Below are positions 35,320-44,067 of a stretch of DNA of 64,000 nucleotides, one piece after another. Origin of the DNA: Massilistercora timonensis (lineage in GTDB: Bacteria; Bacillota; Clostridia; Lachnospirales; Lachnospiraceae); NCBI RefSeq assembly GCF_900312975.1, contig NZ_LT990039.1:434001-498000 (forward strand). The letters run 5' to 3'. The position numbers and the translations under genes are program-made. Position 1 is the stretch's first letter. Every line of letters starts with the position of its first letter. The notes under the pieces are model-generated. The model did no database searches. It saw nothing but the letters and a program-made list of their open reading frames with translations, and was not told the origin of the DNA.

Positions 35320-37329
35320 TTAATTCACAATCCGGTAATACTCCCGCGCCGTCACTGCAAACACCACCACGTAGAACACGGCGAACACCCCGCCGGTGAT
35401 AACCGTGCAGGCCGCATACAGCGGCTCGTTTGTCATATTGAAAGTGATCAGCAGTTTTGTGATCACTTTGAACGCCACCGCGATGTGGACAAATGCCACC
35501 AAAAGGGGCAGGAAGAACACGGTGAGCACCTGACTGCGGATGGAGCGCCGGACTTCCCGTTTATCCATGCCTACTTTCTGCATGATCTGGTACCGTTCCC
35601 GGTCGTCGTACCCTTCCGAGATCTGTTTATAGTAAATGATGAGCACGGTGGCCATCAGGAACATGACTCCCAGGTAGAGGCCGATGAAGAAAATGCCGCC
35701 GTACAGCAGGTAGAAGCTCTCCCGGCTCAGTTCCCGGCTCTCGCATTCCACCCCCGGAAGCCCGGAATCCGCAAGCCGCTCTGTCAGTTCTTCCGCCACT
35801 GCCGCCTTGGTCTCATCGGAGCCGGAAAGGTCGAAGCTGTCCACATATTCCACCTGGGTGATGGACATAAGGTATTCCTCATCCATGCCGCTGATATTGT
35901 TCTCCCGCACATAGGTAAGCACGTCTGTGATCTCCTGCACATCCGGGAAAATGAGATACACGTCCTGGGTGGTCTGGGACCTCTCACTCTCTGCCGCCTT
36001 TGGCCGTCCGATCTCTTTTCTGACCTTCCAGGTCTTCCCGCCGATCCCAAGGGTATCGCCCTCCCAGCTTCCCCGGGAATCGTAAACCAGAACCTCCCCT
36101 TCTTCCAGGGTCTCCTGGCTTCCTTCCATCTGGTTATAATCTTCCAGAGGGATCATGTAGGCTTCGCTTATTTCTGCCATGCTGAAATCCGCGTCCGGCC
36201 CCGGCGTCGCTTCCAGCACATCTCCTTCTCTGAGGACCGCCGTTTCCCCCACGTGGTGAGCGATCTCCCGGCTGAGCGTCACTTCATATTCCGCCGTCAC
36301 ATCCTGCAGGATTTCCTGCAGATCCTGTTCCTTCCCGGCGTCCGCGGCCATCCTTACGGAAATCTCTCTGGGGAACCGGGTGTGCAGCACATCCTCCATC
36401 CCCGCGTACAGAGACACCGTACTGGAGATCACCACCAGCACCATGGTGCTTAAGATACAGATGTTGGCAAGCCCCACGCCGTTTTGCTTCATCCGGTAGA
36501 TCATCCCGGAGACCGTGGTAAAATGGCTGGGCTGATAGTAAAAGCTTTTCCGCTTCTTCAGAAATTTCAAAAGGGCGATGCTGCCCGCCACAAAAAGGGC
36601 ATAAGTCCCGATGATCACGCAGATCACCGCCACGAAGAAGGTCTGCAGGGCTTCCAGCGGCTCTTTGGTGATCACCGCCAGATAATAGCCGATCCCCACC
36701 ATGACCACACCCAAAATAGCGAGAAGCCACCGGGTCCTGGGCTCTTTCTCCCCCTGGTTCCCACCCCGGAGAAGCTCCACCGGCCGGGCTTTACGGATCT
36801 GCAGCAAATTATAGGCAAGGGTCATGGCGAAAATCGCAAGAAACAGCGCCAGAGTCTGGACCATGGCCGCCGGAGACACCGCAAAGGACATCCCCACGTC
36901 ATAGTGCAGGATCTTCAAAAGCAGCAGATACATCAGTTTCCCAAATACGATTCCCAGCACCAGGCCTGATCCGATGCTCGCAAGCGCCGTAAGAAGGGTC
37001 TCCAGGCAAAGCATTTTCCCGATATGCCGCTTCCCCATGCCCAGGATGTTGTAGACTCCGATCTCCTTCTTCCTGCGCTTGATGAGAAAGCTGTTGGTGT
37101 AGAAAAGGAAGATCACAGAGAAAAGCGCCATGACTCCCGCCCCAAGACCCAGGCAGGTGTTCAAAGGGCCGTCCTTTGGAATACTTTCGCTGCGGCAGAG
37201 GGCCCCGATGATGTAGTACATCATCACCGTCAGCGCTCCGGTGAGCAGGTAGGGAAGATAGGTCTTCCGGTTATTTCTCAGATTGGTCAGGGCCAGTCTG
37301 CCATAGATGGAACTACTCACCCCTCTCAC
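35320..37329 (-). CDS. BceB-type ABC transporter permease (FtsX family)
   Basis: 669 aa with about ten hydrophobic helices and a large extracellular domain (about 300-510) between helices, the BceB/VraG/YxdM layout. Begins SSIYGRLALTNLRNNRKTYLPYLLTG. With the ATPase and the two-component system upstream it forms a peptide-antibiotic detoxification and sensing module, in which the transporter itself signals flux to the BceS-like kinase (established for Bacillus). The large domain contacts the peptide or lipid II complex. Overlaps the ATPase gene by 17 bp. Confidence 0.9.
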   Translation of the reverse strand: MRGVSSSIYGRLALTNLRNNRKTYLPYLLTGALTVMMYYIIGALCRSESIPKDGPLNTCLGLGAGVMALFSVIFLFYTNSFLIKRRKKEIGVYNILGMGKRHIGKMLCLETLLTALASIGSGLVLGIVFGKLMYLLLLKILHYDVGMSFAVSPAAMVQTLALFLAIFAMTLAYNLLQIRKARPVELLRGGNQGEKEPRTRWLLAILGVVMVGIGYYLAVITKEPLEALQTFFVAVICVIIGTYALFVAGSIALLKFLKKRKSFYYQPSHFTTVSGMIYRMKQNGVGLANICILSTMVLVVISSTVSLYAGMEDVLHTRFPREISVRMAADAGKEQDLQEILQDVTAEYEVTLSREIAHHVGETAVLREGDVLEATPGPDADFSMAEISEAYMIPLEDYNQMEGSQETLEEGEVLVYDSRGSWEGDTLGIGGKTWKVRKEIGRPKAAESERSQTTQDVYLIFPDVQEITDVLTYVRENNISGMDEEYLMSITQVEYVDSFDLSGSDETKAAVAEELTERLADSGLPGVECESRELSRESFYLLYGGIFFIGLYLGVMFLMATVLIIYYKQISEGYDDRERYQIMQKVGMDKREVRRSIRSQVLTVFFLPLLVAFVHIAVAFKVITKLLITFNMTNEPLYAACTVITGGVFAVFYVVVFAVTAREYYRIVN

Positions 37330-38080
37330 CTCCCGTTGTCAGCACCGTCAGCGTGTCCGCGATCTTCTGGTACATCTGCTCGTTGGTAAGATTTCCCCGG
37401 TACAGCTGGTGGAACACGATGCCGTCCTTGATGAACAGCACCCGCCTGGCGCTGCTGGCCGCCTTCACACTGTGGGTCACCATCAGGATGGTCTGCCCGT
37501 CCTGGTTGATGGCGGCAAACAGCCGCAAAAGCTCCTCCGCCGCCCGGGAATCCAGCGCCCCTGTAGGCTCGTCCGCCAGGATCAGCTGAGGCCGTGTGAT
37601 CAGCGCCCGGGCGATAGCCGCCCGCTGCTTCTGCCCGCCGGAGACTTCGTAGGGGTATTTCTCCAGGATCCCCTGGATCCCAAGCCGCTGGGCGATGGGA
37701 ACAAGCCTTTTCTCCATCTCCGGGTATTTCCTGCCGGAAAGCACCAGCGGCAGGAAGATATTATCCTTAAGAGAAAACGTATCCAGAAGATTAAAGTCCT
37801 GAAACACGAACCCCAGATTCTGCCGGCGGAACGCGGCGATCTCTTTCTCCTTCACTCCCGAAAGATCCCTCCCCTTCAGGTAGACCTTCCCGCCGGTGGG
37901 CCGGTCCAGGGCCGCCAGGATATTCAAAAGAGTGGTCTTGCCGGAGCCCGACTCCCCCATGATAGCCACATATTCCCTGGGCTCCACAGAGAACGTCACG
38001 TCCCGCAGGGCCTCCACCTGATTGCCGCCAAACCGGGTGGTATAGATCTTCTTTACATTTTTCACATCCAGTAATGCCAT
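37313..38080 (-). CDS. BceA-type ABC transporter ATPase
   Basis: 255 aa from the ATG at 38080 (GGACGGAAG upstream); the longer frame to 38152 has no ribosome site. Walker A GESGSGKTTLLN, signature VSGGQKQRAAIARAL, Walker B LILADEPTGALDS, plus MacB/LolD-family features. Powers the BceB-like permease. Its promoter region lies in the 120 bp between it and the kinase gene, within or next to a 13-bp inverted repeat. Confidence 0.92.
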   Translation of the reverse strand: MALLDVKNVKKIYTTRFGGNQVEALRDVTFSVEPREYVAIMGESGSGKTTLLNILAALDRPTGGKVYLKGRDLSGVKEKEIAAFRRQNLGFVFQDFNLLDTFSLKDNIFLPLVLSGRKYPEMEKRLVPIAQRLGIQGILEKYPYEVSGGQKQRAAIARALITRPQLILADEPTGALDSRAAEELLRLFAAINQDGQTILMVTHSVKAASSARRVLFIKDGIVFHQLYRGNLTNEQMYQKIADTLTVLTTGGERGE

Positions 38081-38132
38081 ATTTCTTCCGTCCTTTCCTT
38101 GCTGATTTCTCTTTACAAGGCCATTATAGAAA

Positions 38133-38175
38133 AAGGGAAAATGTACTGCCATCGATTTGGATTACATTTTCCCTT
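38133..38175 (-). promoter_or_regulatory. inverted repeat between the kinase and the BceA-type ATPase gene
   Basis: Perfect 13-bp arms (38133-38145 and 38163-38175) with a 17-bp spacer, then TTTCTATAAT on the minus strand, giving a TATAAT box at 38123-38128 without a good -35. It could be a terminator for the kinase operon, or the binding site of the response regulator activating bceAB; the missing -35 favours an activator-dependent promoter. Confidence 0.55.
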
Positions 38176-38200
38176 CTAATCTTACAAAACTGTACGGTTC

Positions 38201-39208
38201 CTATTCCGGGCGAAGCTCCTCCCGCTCCAGATTAAGTAGGACTTTCGTCCCCCGTCCCACCTCCGAATGGATCCGGATCTTATGTCCCAGCCGGTCCAGC
38301 ACGGACTTGCAAAGATACAGGCCGATCCCGGTGGATTTCTTATCCCGGCGCCCGTTGTAGCCGGTAAATCCTTTCTCAAACACCCGGGGCAGGTCCTCCG
38401 GGGAAATGCCAATACCCGTATCCCGGATCGCCAGCTCGTCCCCCTCCATGTAAATGGAAATACTCCCTTCCTTCGTGTATTTCAGGGCGTTGGACAGGAT
38501 CTGTTCCAGCACGAAGACCAGCCATTTCTCATCGGTGAGGACGGTCCGCCCGGTCTCCGTGAAGTCAAGCCGGATCCTCTTCAGGATAAACATCCGGGAA
38601 TATTTGCGCACCGCCTGGCGGATCACATCGTCCAGAGAATACTCCCGGAAATCCAGGTCCGAAGACATCTCCTCCATTCGGAGGTAAGCCAGGACCATCT
38701 CCACATACTGCTCGATCTTAAAGACCTCCAGCTTCATTTCCCGGATAAAGGCAGCGTCCTGCTCTTCTTCCTCCTCCCGGGACTGAAGCAAAAGCCTTGC
38801 CGCCGCAATGGGCGTCTTGATCTGATGGGCCCACAGCCCATAGTAATCTACCAGCTCCTGCCGGGAAATGCGCCCCTTTGACTCCACTTCCAGCTTCTCC
38901 TCATAAAGCCGGCGCAGCAGCTCCTGATAATCCTCCTCGATGAGCGTCGCCGGCTCCGGAAGGCCGTCAAGCTCGGTCAGGATCTTCCGCTCACTCTCCA
39001 GAATCGTCTGATGGCGCCGGTAATACCGGGCAAACCCCACGCCGCCGTAGACAAGCACCCACACAAAGGTTAGGAGAAAGGCGTAGCGCACCGCCTCCAG
39101 CGGGATCCCGTAGAGATAAAAGACCACCAGAAAAACACCGACGAAACCGGCATACAGACAGATATTTTTGATATGTTCCCTGCAAAATCTTCCCAGTATC
39201 CTGATCAT
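38201..39208 (-). CDS. BceS-type intramembrane-sensing histidine kinase
   Basis: 335 aa from the ATG at 39208, which overlaps the response-regulator stop (ATGA). Two hydrophobic helices (about 12-55) joined by only a few residues, so no extracellular sensor domain. The H-box is GLWAHQIKTPIAAARLLL; N-, G1- and G2-box (QILSNALKYTKEG, IRDTGIGISPEDLPRVFEKG, STGIGLYLCKSV) complete the kinase. Such kinases receive their signal through the partner BceAB transporter. Confidence 0.92.
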   Translation of the reverse strand: MIRILGRFCREHIKNICLYAGFVGVFLVVFYLYGIPLEAVRYAFLLTFVWVLVYGGVGFARYYRRHQTILESERKILTELDGLPEPATLIEEDYQELLRRLYEEKLEVESKGRISRQELVDYYGLWAHQIKTPIAAARLLLQSREEEEEQDAAFIREMKLEVFKIEQYVEMVLAYLRMEEMSSDLDFREYSLDDVIRQAVRKYSRMFILKRIRLDFTETGRTVLTDEKWLVFVLEQILSNALKYTKEGSISIYMEGDELAIRDTGIGISPEDLPRVFEKGFTGYNGRRDKKSTGIGLYLCKSVLDRLGHKIRIHSEVGRGTKVLLNLEREELRPE

Positions 39209-39888
39209 TCTTCCTGCCCTTTCAGAAAATAGCCGATCCCCTTCCTGGTCCGGATCAGATCTCTTGCCCCCAGGCTTTCCAGCTTCCTGCGAAGCCTGGC
39301 CACGTTGACGGTCAGGGTGTTGTCGTCGATAAACTCGTCGCTCTCCCACAGTCTTGCGATGATCTCATCCCTGGGAACGATCTTCTCCGCATTCTCCATC
39401 AGGATCTGCAGGATGCGGAACTCATTTTTGGTAAGCTCCAGCCGCTCCCCGCCAAACTCCACGGTGGCGTCCCCCAGATTCAGCGCCAAGCCCCCGTACT
39501 CCATCCGGTTCACCACTCCCTGGAGGGAATAGGCCCGGCGCAGCACCGCCTGCACCTTGGCGGTCACCACCCCCAGGTCAAACGGCTTTTCAATAAACTC
39601 ATCCCCGCCCATATTCATGGCCATAACGATATTCATGTTGTCATTGGCGGAAGACAGAAAAATGACCGGCACATTGGAAGTCCTGCGGATCTCCTGACAC
39701 CAGTAGAACCCATTATAAAAAGGCAGCATGATATCCAGAAGCACCAACTGCGGGTCAAAGCTTCGGAACTCGTCCATCACATTTTTAAAATCTTCCACAC
39801 ATGCCACCTGGTAATCCCACCGCCCCAGATGGGCGGCCAGCGCCCCGGCGATGGTCCGGTCGTCTTCTACGATCAGGATCCGGTACAT
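39205..39888 (-). CDS. OmpR-family response regulator (BceR-like)
   Basis: 227 aa. Receiver domain with acidic pocket (IVEDDRTIAGAL) and phospho-acceptor in LVLLDIMLPFYNG, then a winged-helix DNA-binding domain (LTKNEFRILQILMENAEKIVPRDEII, NTLTVNVARLRRKLE). Forms an operon with the overlapping kinase gene. Likely target: the bceAB promoter region around 38.13-38.18 kb. Ribosome site GGAGGTGG. Confidence 0.93.
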   Translation of the reverse strand: MYRILIVEDDRTIAGALAAHLGRWDYQVACVEDFKNVMDEFRSFDPQLVLLDIMLPFYNGFYWCQEIRRTSNVPVIFLSSANDNMNIVMAMNMGGDEFIEKPFDLGVVTAKVQAVLRRAYSLQGVVNRMEYGGLALNLGDATVEFGGERLELTKNEFRILQILMENAEKIVPRDEIIARLWESDEFIDDNTLTVNVARLRRKLESLGARDLIRTRKGIGYFLKGQEE

Positions 39889-39932
39889 TTTTTTCCACCT
39901 CCTGCCGGTACAATTCAGCCAAATTTGTCTCT

Positions 39933-39961
39933 ATGGTACCGATTTCTCCCTCATTTGTCAA
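39933..39961 (-). promoter_or_regulatory. promoter of the BceRS-like operon
   Basis: TTGACA (39956-39961), 17-bp spacer, TACCAT (39933-39938) on the minus strand, about 45 bp before the response-regulator start. Confidence 0.6.
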
Positions 39962-39999
39962 ATGCAAATACGAAGGAGCCCGGTTCCCGATCCCTCCGG

Positions 40000-40689
40000 C
40001 TAGTGGAAGGAGTGGGCCCCGATCCTTTTTCCCTGGCTTCCCTGATCAAAATACAGACAGTCTCCGATGGGACTCTGCCCTGCCAGCGCGTCCTTTGCCG
40101 CCTGCAGGGCAGAGTCTGTGTACCCCTGGCTTGCAACCACCCGGTCCAGCCAGCCGCTTCCCGCCGGCGTAAACTGCCCCTTCTGATAGATCACCTCCCG
40201 CACCGTGTCCGGGAAAGCGTCGCTTCGCACCCGGTTCATCACCACCGCACCCACCGCCACCTGGCCTTCATAAGGCTGATTTCCCGCCTCGCAGAAAATG
40301 ATAGACGCCAGAAGCTTTAAGGTGCTGTCTGAATACTCCACCCCTTCCCCAACGTTCGCGCTTGCCTTCGCCGCAGCGAACACTTCCTTTGCCGCAACAC
40401 TTTCTCCCGCCTCCGTCACCGTCCCGGAAGACGCAAGAAGCTGCCTGCAGGCAGCAGGCCCGGAAAGATTCCCCTCCAAAAGAACATCCTGCGCCTGGCC
40501 CAAAGTCTCCAGAACGATCACCTCATCCGCCCTGGAAGGATAAAAAAGCTCTGTCCGCTGGGCAAAACCCGCCGTAGATAACACCCCGGCTGAAAACAAC
40601 AAAAAAGCGGCATACCTTTTCCCACGTTTCCCCGTCATATTCCTGAACCTCCTGCCCACTCCCCGCATACGCCGGAAGTATCCTTCCAT
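40000..40689 (-). CDS. SleB/CwlJ-type cell-wall hydrolase
   Basis: 229 aa: N-terminal signal/anchor helix (about 23-43), a linker, and a C-terminal hydrolase_2 domain (LLASIIFCEAGNQPYEGQVAVGAVVMNRVRS, with the catalytic Glu in FCEAGN). SleB proteins are lytic transglycosylases acting on spore cortex or vegetative peptidoglycan. No YpeB partner is adjacent, so a vegetative role or a stand-alone spore hydrolase are both possible. It lies 40 bp before the BceRS promoter. Confidence 0.88.
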   Translation of the reverse strand: MEGYFRRMRGVGRRFRNMTGKRGKRYAAFLLFSAGVLSTAGFAQRTELFYPSRADEVIVLETLGQAQDVLLEGNLSGPAACRQLLASSGTVTEAGESVAAKEVFAAAKASANVGEGVEYSDSTLKLLASIIFCEAGNQPYEGQVAVGAVVMNRVRSDAFPDTVREVIYQKGQFTPAGSGWLDRVVASQGYTDSALQAAKDALAGQSPIGDCLYFDQGSQGKRIGAHSFH

Positions 40690-40750
40690 AGAAGTATATT
40701 CAAAAGTTTCAATTCTATTACAAATATTACAGAATTGTTACACTTCAAAA

Positions 40751-40855
40751 AGGTACAGGGCAAATTGCATTTTGGTACACCCCTTCGCGCATTTTGGTAC
40801 ACCCCGAAACGTAATTCAGGACGTAGCCTTTTTGCAAAAGGCTACGTCCTGAATT
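40751..40855 (-). repeat. hairpin-plus-GTACC repeat, copy 3
   Basis: Just after the carB stop: perfect 20-bp hairpin (40813-40832 with 40836-40855) around the shared GGACGTAGC/GCTACGTCC core but with a different loop, followed by GTGTACCAAAATGC, GTGTACCAAAATGC and CTGTACC units on the minus strand. Confidence 0.8.
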
Positions 40856-40867
40856 TAAAATAAAAAA

Positions 40868-43800
40868 TTAAATCTTCGCAATATCGATCAACGTCAGTTT
40901 CTTGATATCTGTATTCTCCAGACTGGTGATCAGCGCTTCCGCGGTATCGATGGCGGTCAGCACGTTAACGCCGGTCTCGATGGCGTTGCGCCGGATCAGG
41001 AATCCGTCTCTGGCCCGCTCAGCCCCCTGAGGCGGGGTGTCGATGACCAGATCGATCTTATGGCCCAGGATCAGGTCCATAAGGTTGGGCGACTCCTGCT
41101 CGATCTTATTGACCGTGTTCACCTTCACTCCGGCGTCACGAAGAGCGTCCGCCGTGCCTTTGGTGGCGAAGATCCGGTAGCCGATGTCGGCGAACCGCCG
41201 TCCGATCTCCACTGCCTCGGGCTTATCTGCATCCCGCACGGTCATGATCATATTCTTGTGCTTGGGAAGCTTGATCCCGGCACCCAGGAAGGCTTTGTAG
41301 AGGGCCTCGTCAAAGGTCCTGGCAATCCCTAAGCACTCGCCGGTGGACTTCATCTCCGGTCCCAGGCTGATATCCGCCCCCCGGATCTTCTCAAAGGAGA
41401 ATACCGGCATCTTGATGGCGAAATACTCTGCTTCCTTCTGCAGTCCCGGCGTATATCCCATGTCTTTGAGCTTGTGGCCCATGATCACCTTAGCCGCCAG
41501 CGGCACGATGGGGATCCCTGTCACTTTGCTGATGTAAGGCACGGTACGGCTGGACCGGGGATTGACCTCGATCACGTACACGTCCTCGCCGCATACGATG
41601 AACTGGATATTGATCAGTCCGATCACGTGGAGGGACATGGCCAGCCTCCGGGTATATTCCTCAATGGTCTTCTTCGTCTTCTCGGAAATGCTCTTGGCCG
41701 GATATACGGAGATACTGTCGCCGGAGTGGATCCCCGCCCGCTCGATATGCTCCATGATACCCGGGATCACAATATCCTCACCGTCGCAGACCGCGTCTAC
41801 CTCGATCTCCTTGCCCTGGAGGTACTTGTCCACCAGGATGGGGTGATCCTGAGCGATCCGGTTGATGATCCCGATAAACTCATCGATGTCGTGGTCGTTG
41901 ATGGCGATCTGCATGCCCTGGCCGCCCAGCACGTAGGAGGGCCGCACCAGCACCGGATAACCCAGCCGGTTGGCCACTTCCTTGGCCTCCTCCGCGGTAA
42001 ATACCGTTCCGCCGGTAGGTCTTGGGATCTCGCATTTCTCCAGGATCTCGTCGAACAGCTCCCGGTCCTCGGCAGCGTCCACATTCTCCGCAGAAGTTCC
42101 CAAAATTGGCACACCCATCTTCATCAGGGCTTCCGTCAACTTGATGGCCGTCTGTCCGCCAAACTGCACCACCGCTCCGTCCGGCTTCTCCAGATCCACA
42201 ATGCTCTCCACATCCTCCGGAGTCAGAGGCTCAAAATACAGTTTATCCGCAATATCGAAGTCCGTACTTACGGTCTCCGGGTTGTTGTTGATGATAATGG
42301 TCTCATATCCTTCTTTGGCAAATGCCCAGGTACAGTGAACCGAGCAGAAATCGAACTCGATCCCCTGGCCGATCCGGATGGGGCCGGAGCCAAGCACCAG
42401 CACCTTCTTCCGGTCTCTGGTCTCCTCCACCTCATTGACACTGCCGTAGACAGAATAATAGTAAGGCGTCTCTGCCGCGAACTCCGCCGCGCAGGTGTCT
42501 ACCATCTTATAAGCCGCATGGATCCCGTACTCATGGCGCATATCATGGATCTGGCGCTCCGTGTTGCCGGTCAGCCTTGCGATCACATTATCCGGAAATT
42601 CCATCCGCTTGGCCTCTGCCAGAAGCTCCCGGCTAAGAGGCGTATTCTGCAGCTTCTGCTCCATTTCCACCAGAATGGCGATCTTGTCGATGAACCACAG
42701 GTCGATCTTGGTGATCTCATGGATCTCTTCATAGGAAATGCCCTGGCGGAGAGCCTCCGCGATCTTCCAGATCCGGCGGTCGTCCACCACCGCCAGGTCT
42801 TCCAGCAGCTCCTCCCGGGAAAGGTGGGAGAAATCATAGGACATCAGGCTGTCCACATGCTGCTCCAGGGAACGGATGGCCTTCATCAGCGCTCCCTCGA
42901 AATTATCGCAGATACTCATCACCTCGCCGGTGGCTTTCATCTGGGTGGTCAGGGTCCGCTTAGCGCTGATAAATTTATCAAAGGGAAGCCGCGGGATCTT
43001 TACCACACAGTAGTCCAGCATAGGCTCGAAGCTTGCGTAGGTCTTCTTGGTCACTGCGTTCTTGATCTCATCCAGGGTATATCCCAGGGCGATCTTAGCC
43101 GCCACCTTGGCGATGGGGTAACCGGTCGCTTTGGAAGCCAGCGCGGAAGACCGGCTGACACGGGGATTTACCTCGATCACACAGTATTCAAAGGTCTCCG
43201 GATGAAGGGCGTACTGCACGTTACAGCCTCCGGTGATATTCAGCTCGCTGATGATGTTAAGAGCGGAGGTCCGCAGCATCTGGTACTCCTTGTCCCCCAG
43301 TGTCTGGGAAGGAGCCACAACGATACTGTCGCCGGTGTGCACGCCTACCGGGTCGATATTTTCCATATTACATACGGTGATACAGTTGCCCTTGCTGTCC
43401 CGCATCACCTCATACTCGATCTCTTTCCATCCGGCGATACACCGCTCTACCAGCACCTGCCCCACACGGGAAAGCCTGAGACCGTTCTCCAGGATCTCCA
43501 CAAGCTCATGCCGGTTATTGGCGATACCGCCGCCGCTTCCTCCCAGGGTATAGGCCGGACGCAGCACCACCGGATATCCGATCTTCTCGGCGAACTTCAC
43601 GCCGTCTTCCACCGTCTCTACTACAAGAGAAGCCGCCACCGGCTCTCCAATCTTCTCCATGGTGGACTTGAACTCCAGACGGTCCTCCGCCTTCTTGATA
43701 GTCTCAGCCGTGGTTCCGATCAGCCGCACGTTGTTTCTCTTTAAGAATCCATTTTCCTCCAGCTCCATGGCCAGATTGAGGCCCGCCTGGCCTCCCAGGG

Positions 43801-44065
43801 TCGGGAGCACGCTGTCCGGCTTCTCCTTTAAGATCAGCTGCTCTACCACTTCTACCGTCAGCGGTTCAATATATACCCGGTCCGCGATGTCCTTGTCAGT
43901 CATGATGGTGGCCGGATTGGAGTTTAAGAGCACTACTTCCAGCCCCTCCTCCTTCAGGGAGCGGCAGGCCTGGGTTCCCGCGTAGTCGAATTCCGCCGCC
44001 TGGCCGATGACGATCGGACCTGAGCCGATCACCAAAACCTTCTTGATCTCTTTCTGTCTGGGCAT
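40868..44065 (-). CDS. carB: carbamoyl phosphate synthetase, large subunit
   Basis: 1065 aa, full length. Two ATP-grasp halves (each with the LGSGPIxIGQ start motif: VLVIGSGPIVIGQAAEFDYAG and VLVLGSGPIRIGQGIEFDF), oligomerisation domain, and a C-terminal MGS-like allosteric domain (about 930-1065). Makes carbamoyl phosphate from bicarbonate, ammonia and ATP for arginine and pyrimidine synthesis. It starts 2 bp after carA. Confidence 0.97.
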   Translation of the reverse strand: MPRQKEIKKVLVIGSGPIVIGQAAEFDYAGTQACRSLKEEGLEVVLLNSNPATIMTDKDIADRVYIEPLTVEVVEQLILKEKPDSVLPTLGGQAGLNLAMELEENGFLKRNNVRLIGTTAETIKKAEDRLEFKSTMEKIGEPVAASLVVETVEDGVKFAEKIGYPVVLRPAYTLGGSGGGIANNRHELVEILENGLRLSRVGQVLVERCIAGWKEIEYEVMRDSKGNCITVCNMENIDPVGVHTGDSIVVAPSQTLGDKEYQMLRTSALNIISELNITGGCNVQYALHPETFEYCVIEVNPRVSRSSALASKATGYPIAKVAAKIALGYTLDEIKNAVTKKTYASFEPMLDYCVVKIPRLPFDKFISAKRTLTTQMKATGEVMSICDNFEGALMKAIRSLEQHVDSLMSYDFSHLSREELLEDLAVVDDRRIWKIAEALRQGISYEEIHEITKIDLWFIDKIAILVEMEQKLQNTPLSRELLAEAKRMEFPDNVIARLTGNTERQIHDMRHEYGIHAAYKMVDTCAAEFAAETPYYYSVYGSVNEVEETRDRKKVLVLGSGPIRIGQGIEFDFCSVHCTWAFAKEGYETIIINNNPETVSTDFDIADKLYFEPLTPEDVESIVDLEKPDGAVVQFGGQTAIKLTEALMKMGVPILGTSAENVDAAEDRELFDEILEKCEIPRPTGGTVFTAEEAKEVANRLGYPVLVRPSYVLGGQGMQIAINDHDIDEFIGIINRIAQDHPILVDKYLQGKEIEVDAVCDGEDIVIPGIMEHIERAGIHSGDSISVYPAKSISEKTKKTIEEYTRRLAMSLHVIGLINIQFIVCGEDVYVIEVNPRSSRTVPYISKVTGIPIVPLAAKVIMGHKLKDMGYTPGLQKEAEYFAIKMPVFSFEKIRGADISLGPEMKSTGECLGIARTFDEALYKAFLGAGIKLPKHKNMIMTVRDADKPEAVEIGRRFADIGYRIFATKGTADALRDAGVKVNTVNKIEQESPNLMDLILGHKIDLVIDTPPQGAERARDGFLIRRNAIETGVNVLTAIDTAEALITSLENTDIKKLTLIDIAKI

Positions 44066-44067
44066 GT

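Noticed and set aside
34671..40855. Integron attC-like cassette array
   Set aside because: The hairpin-after-gene layout recalls attC sites, but there is no integrase, no attC core triplets and one copy follows the housekeeping gene carB.
41474..43744. 756-aa plus-strand reading frame
   Set aside because: Wholly antisense to carB, low-complexity Leu/His/Asp translation, no recognisable domain; a codon-bias shadow.
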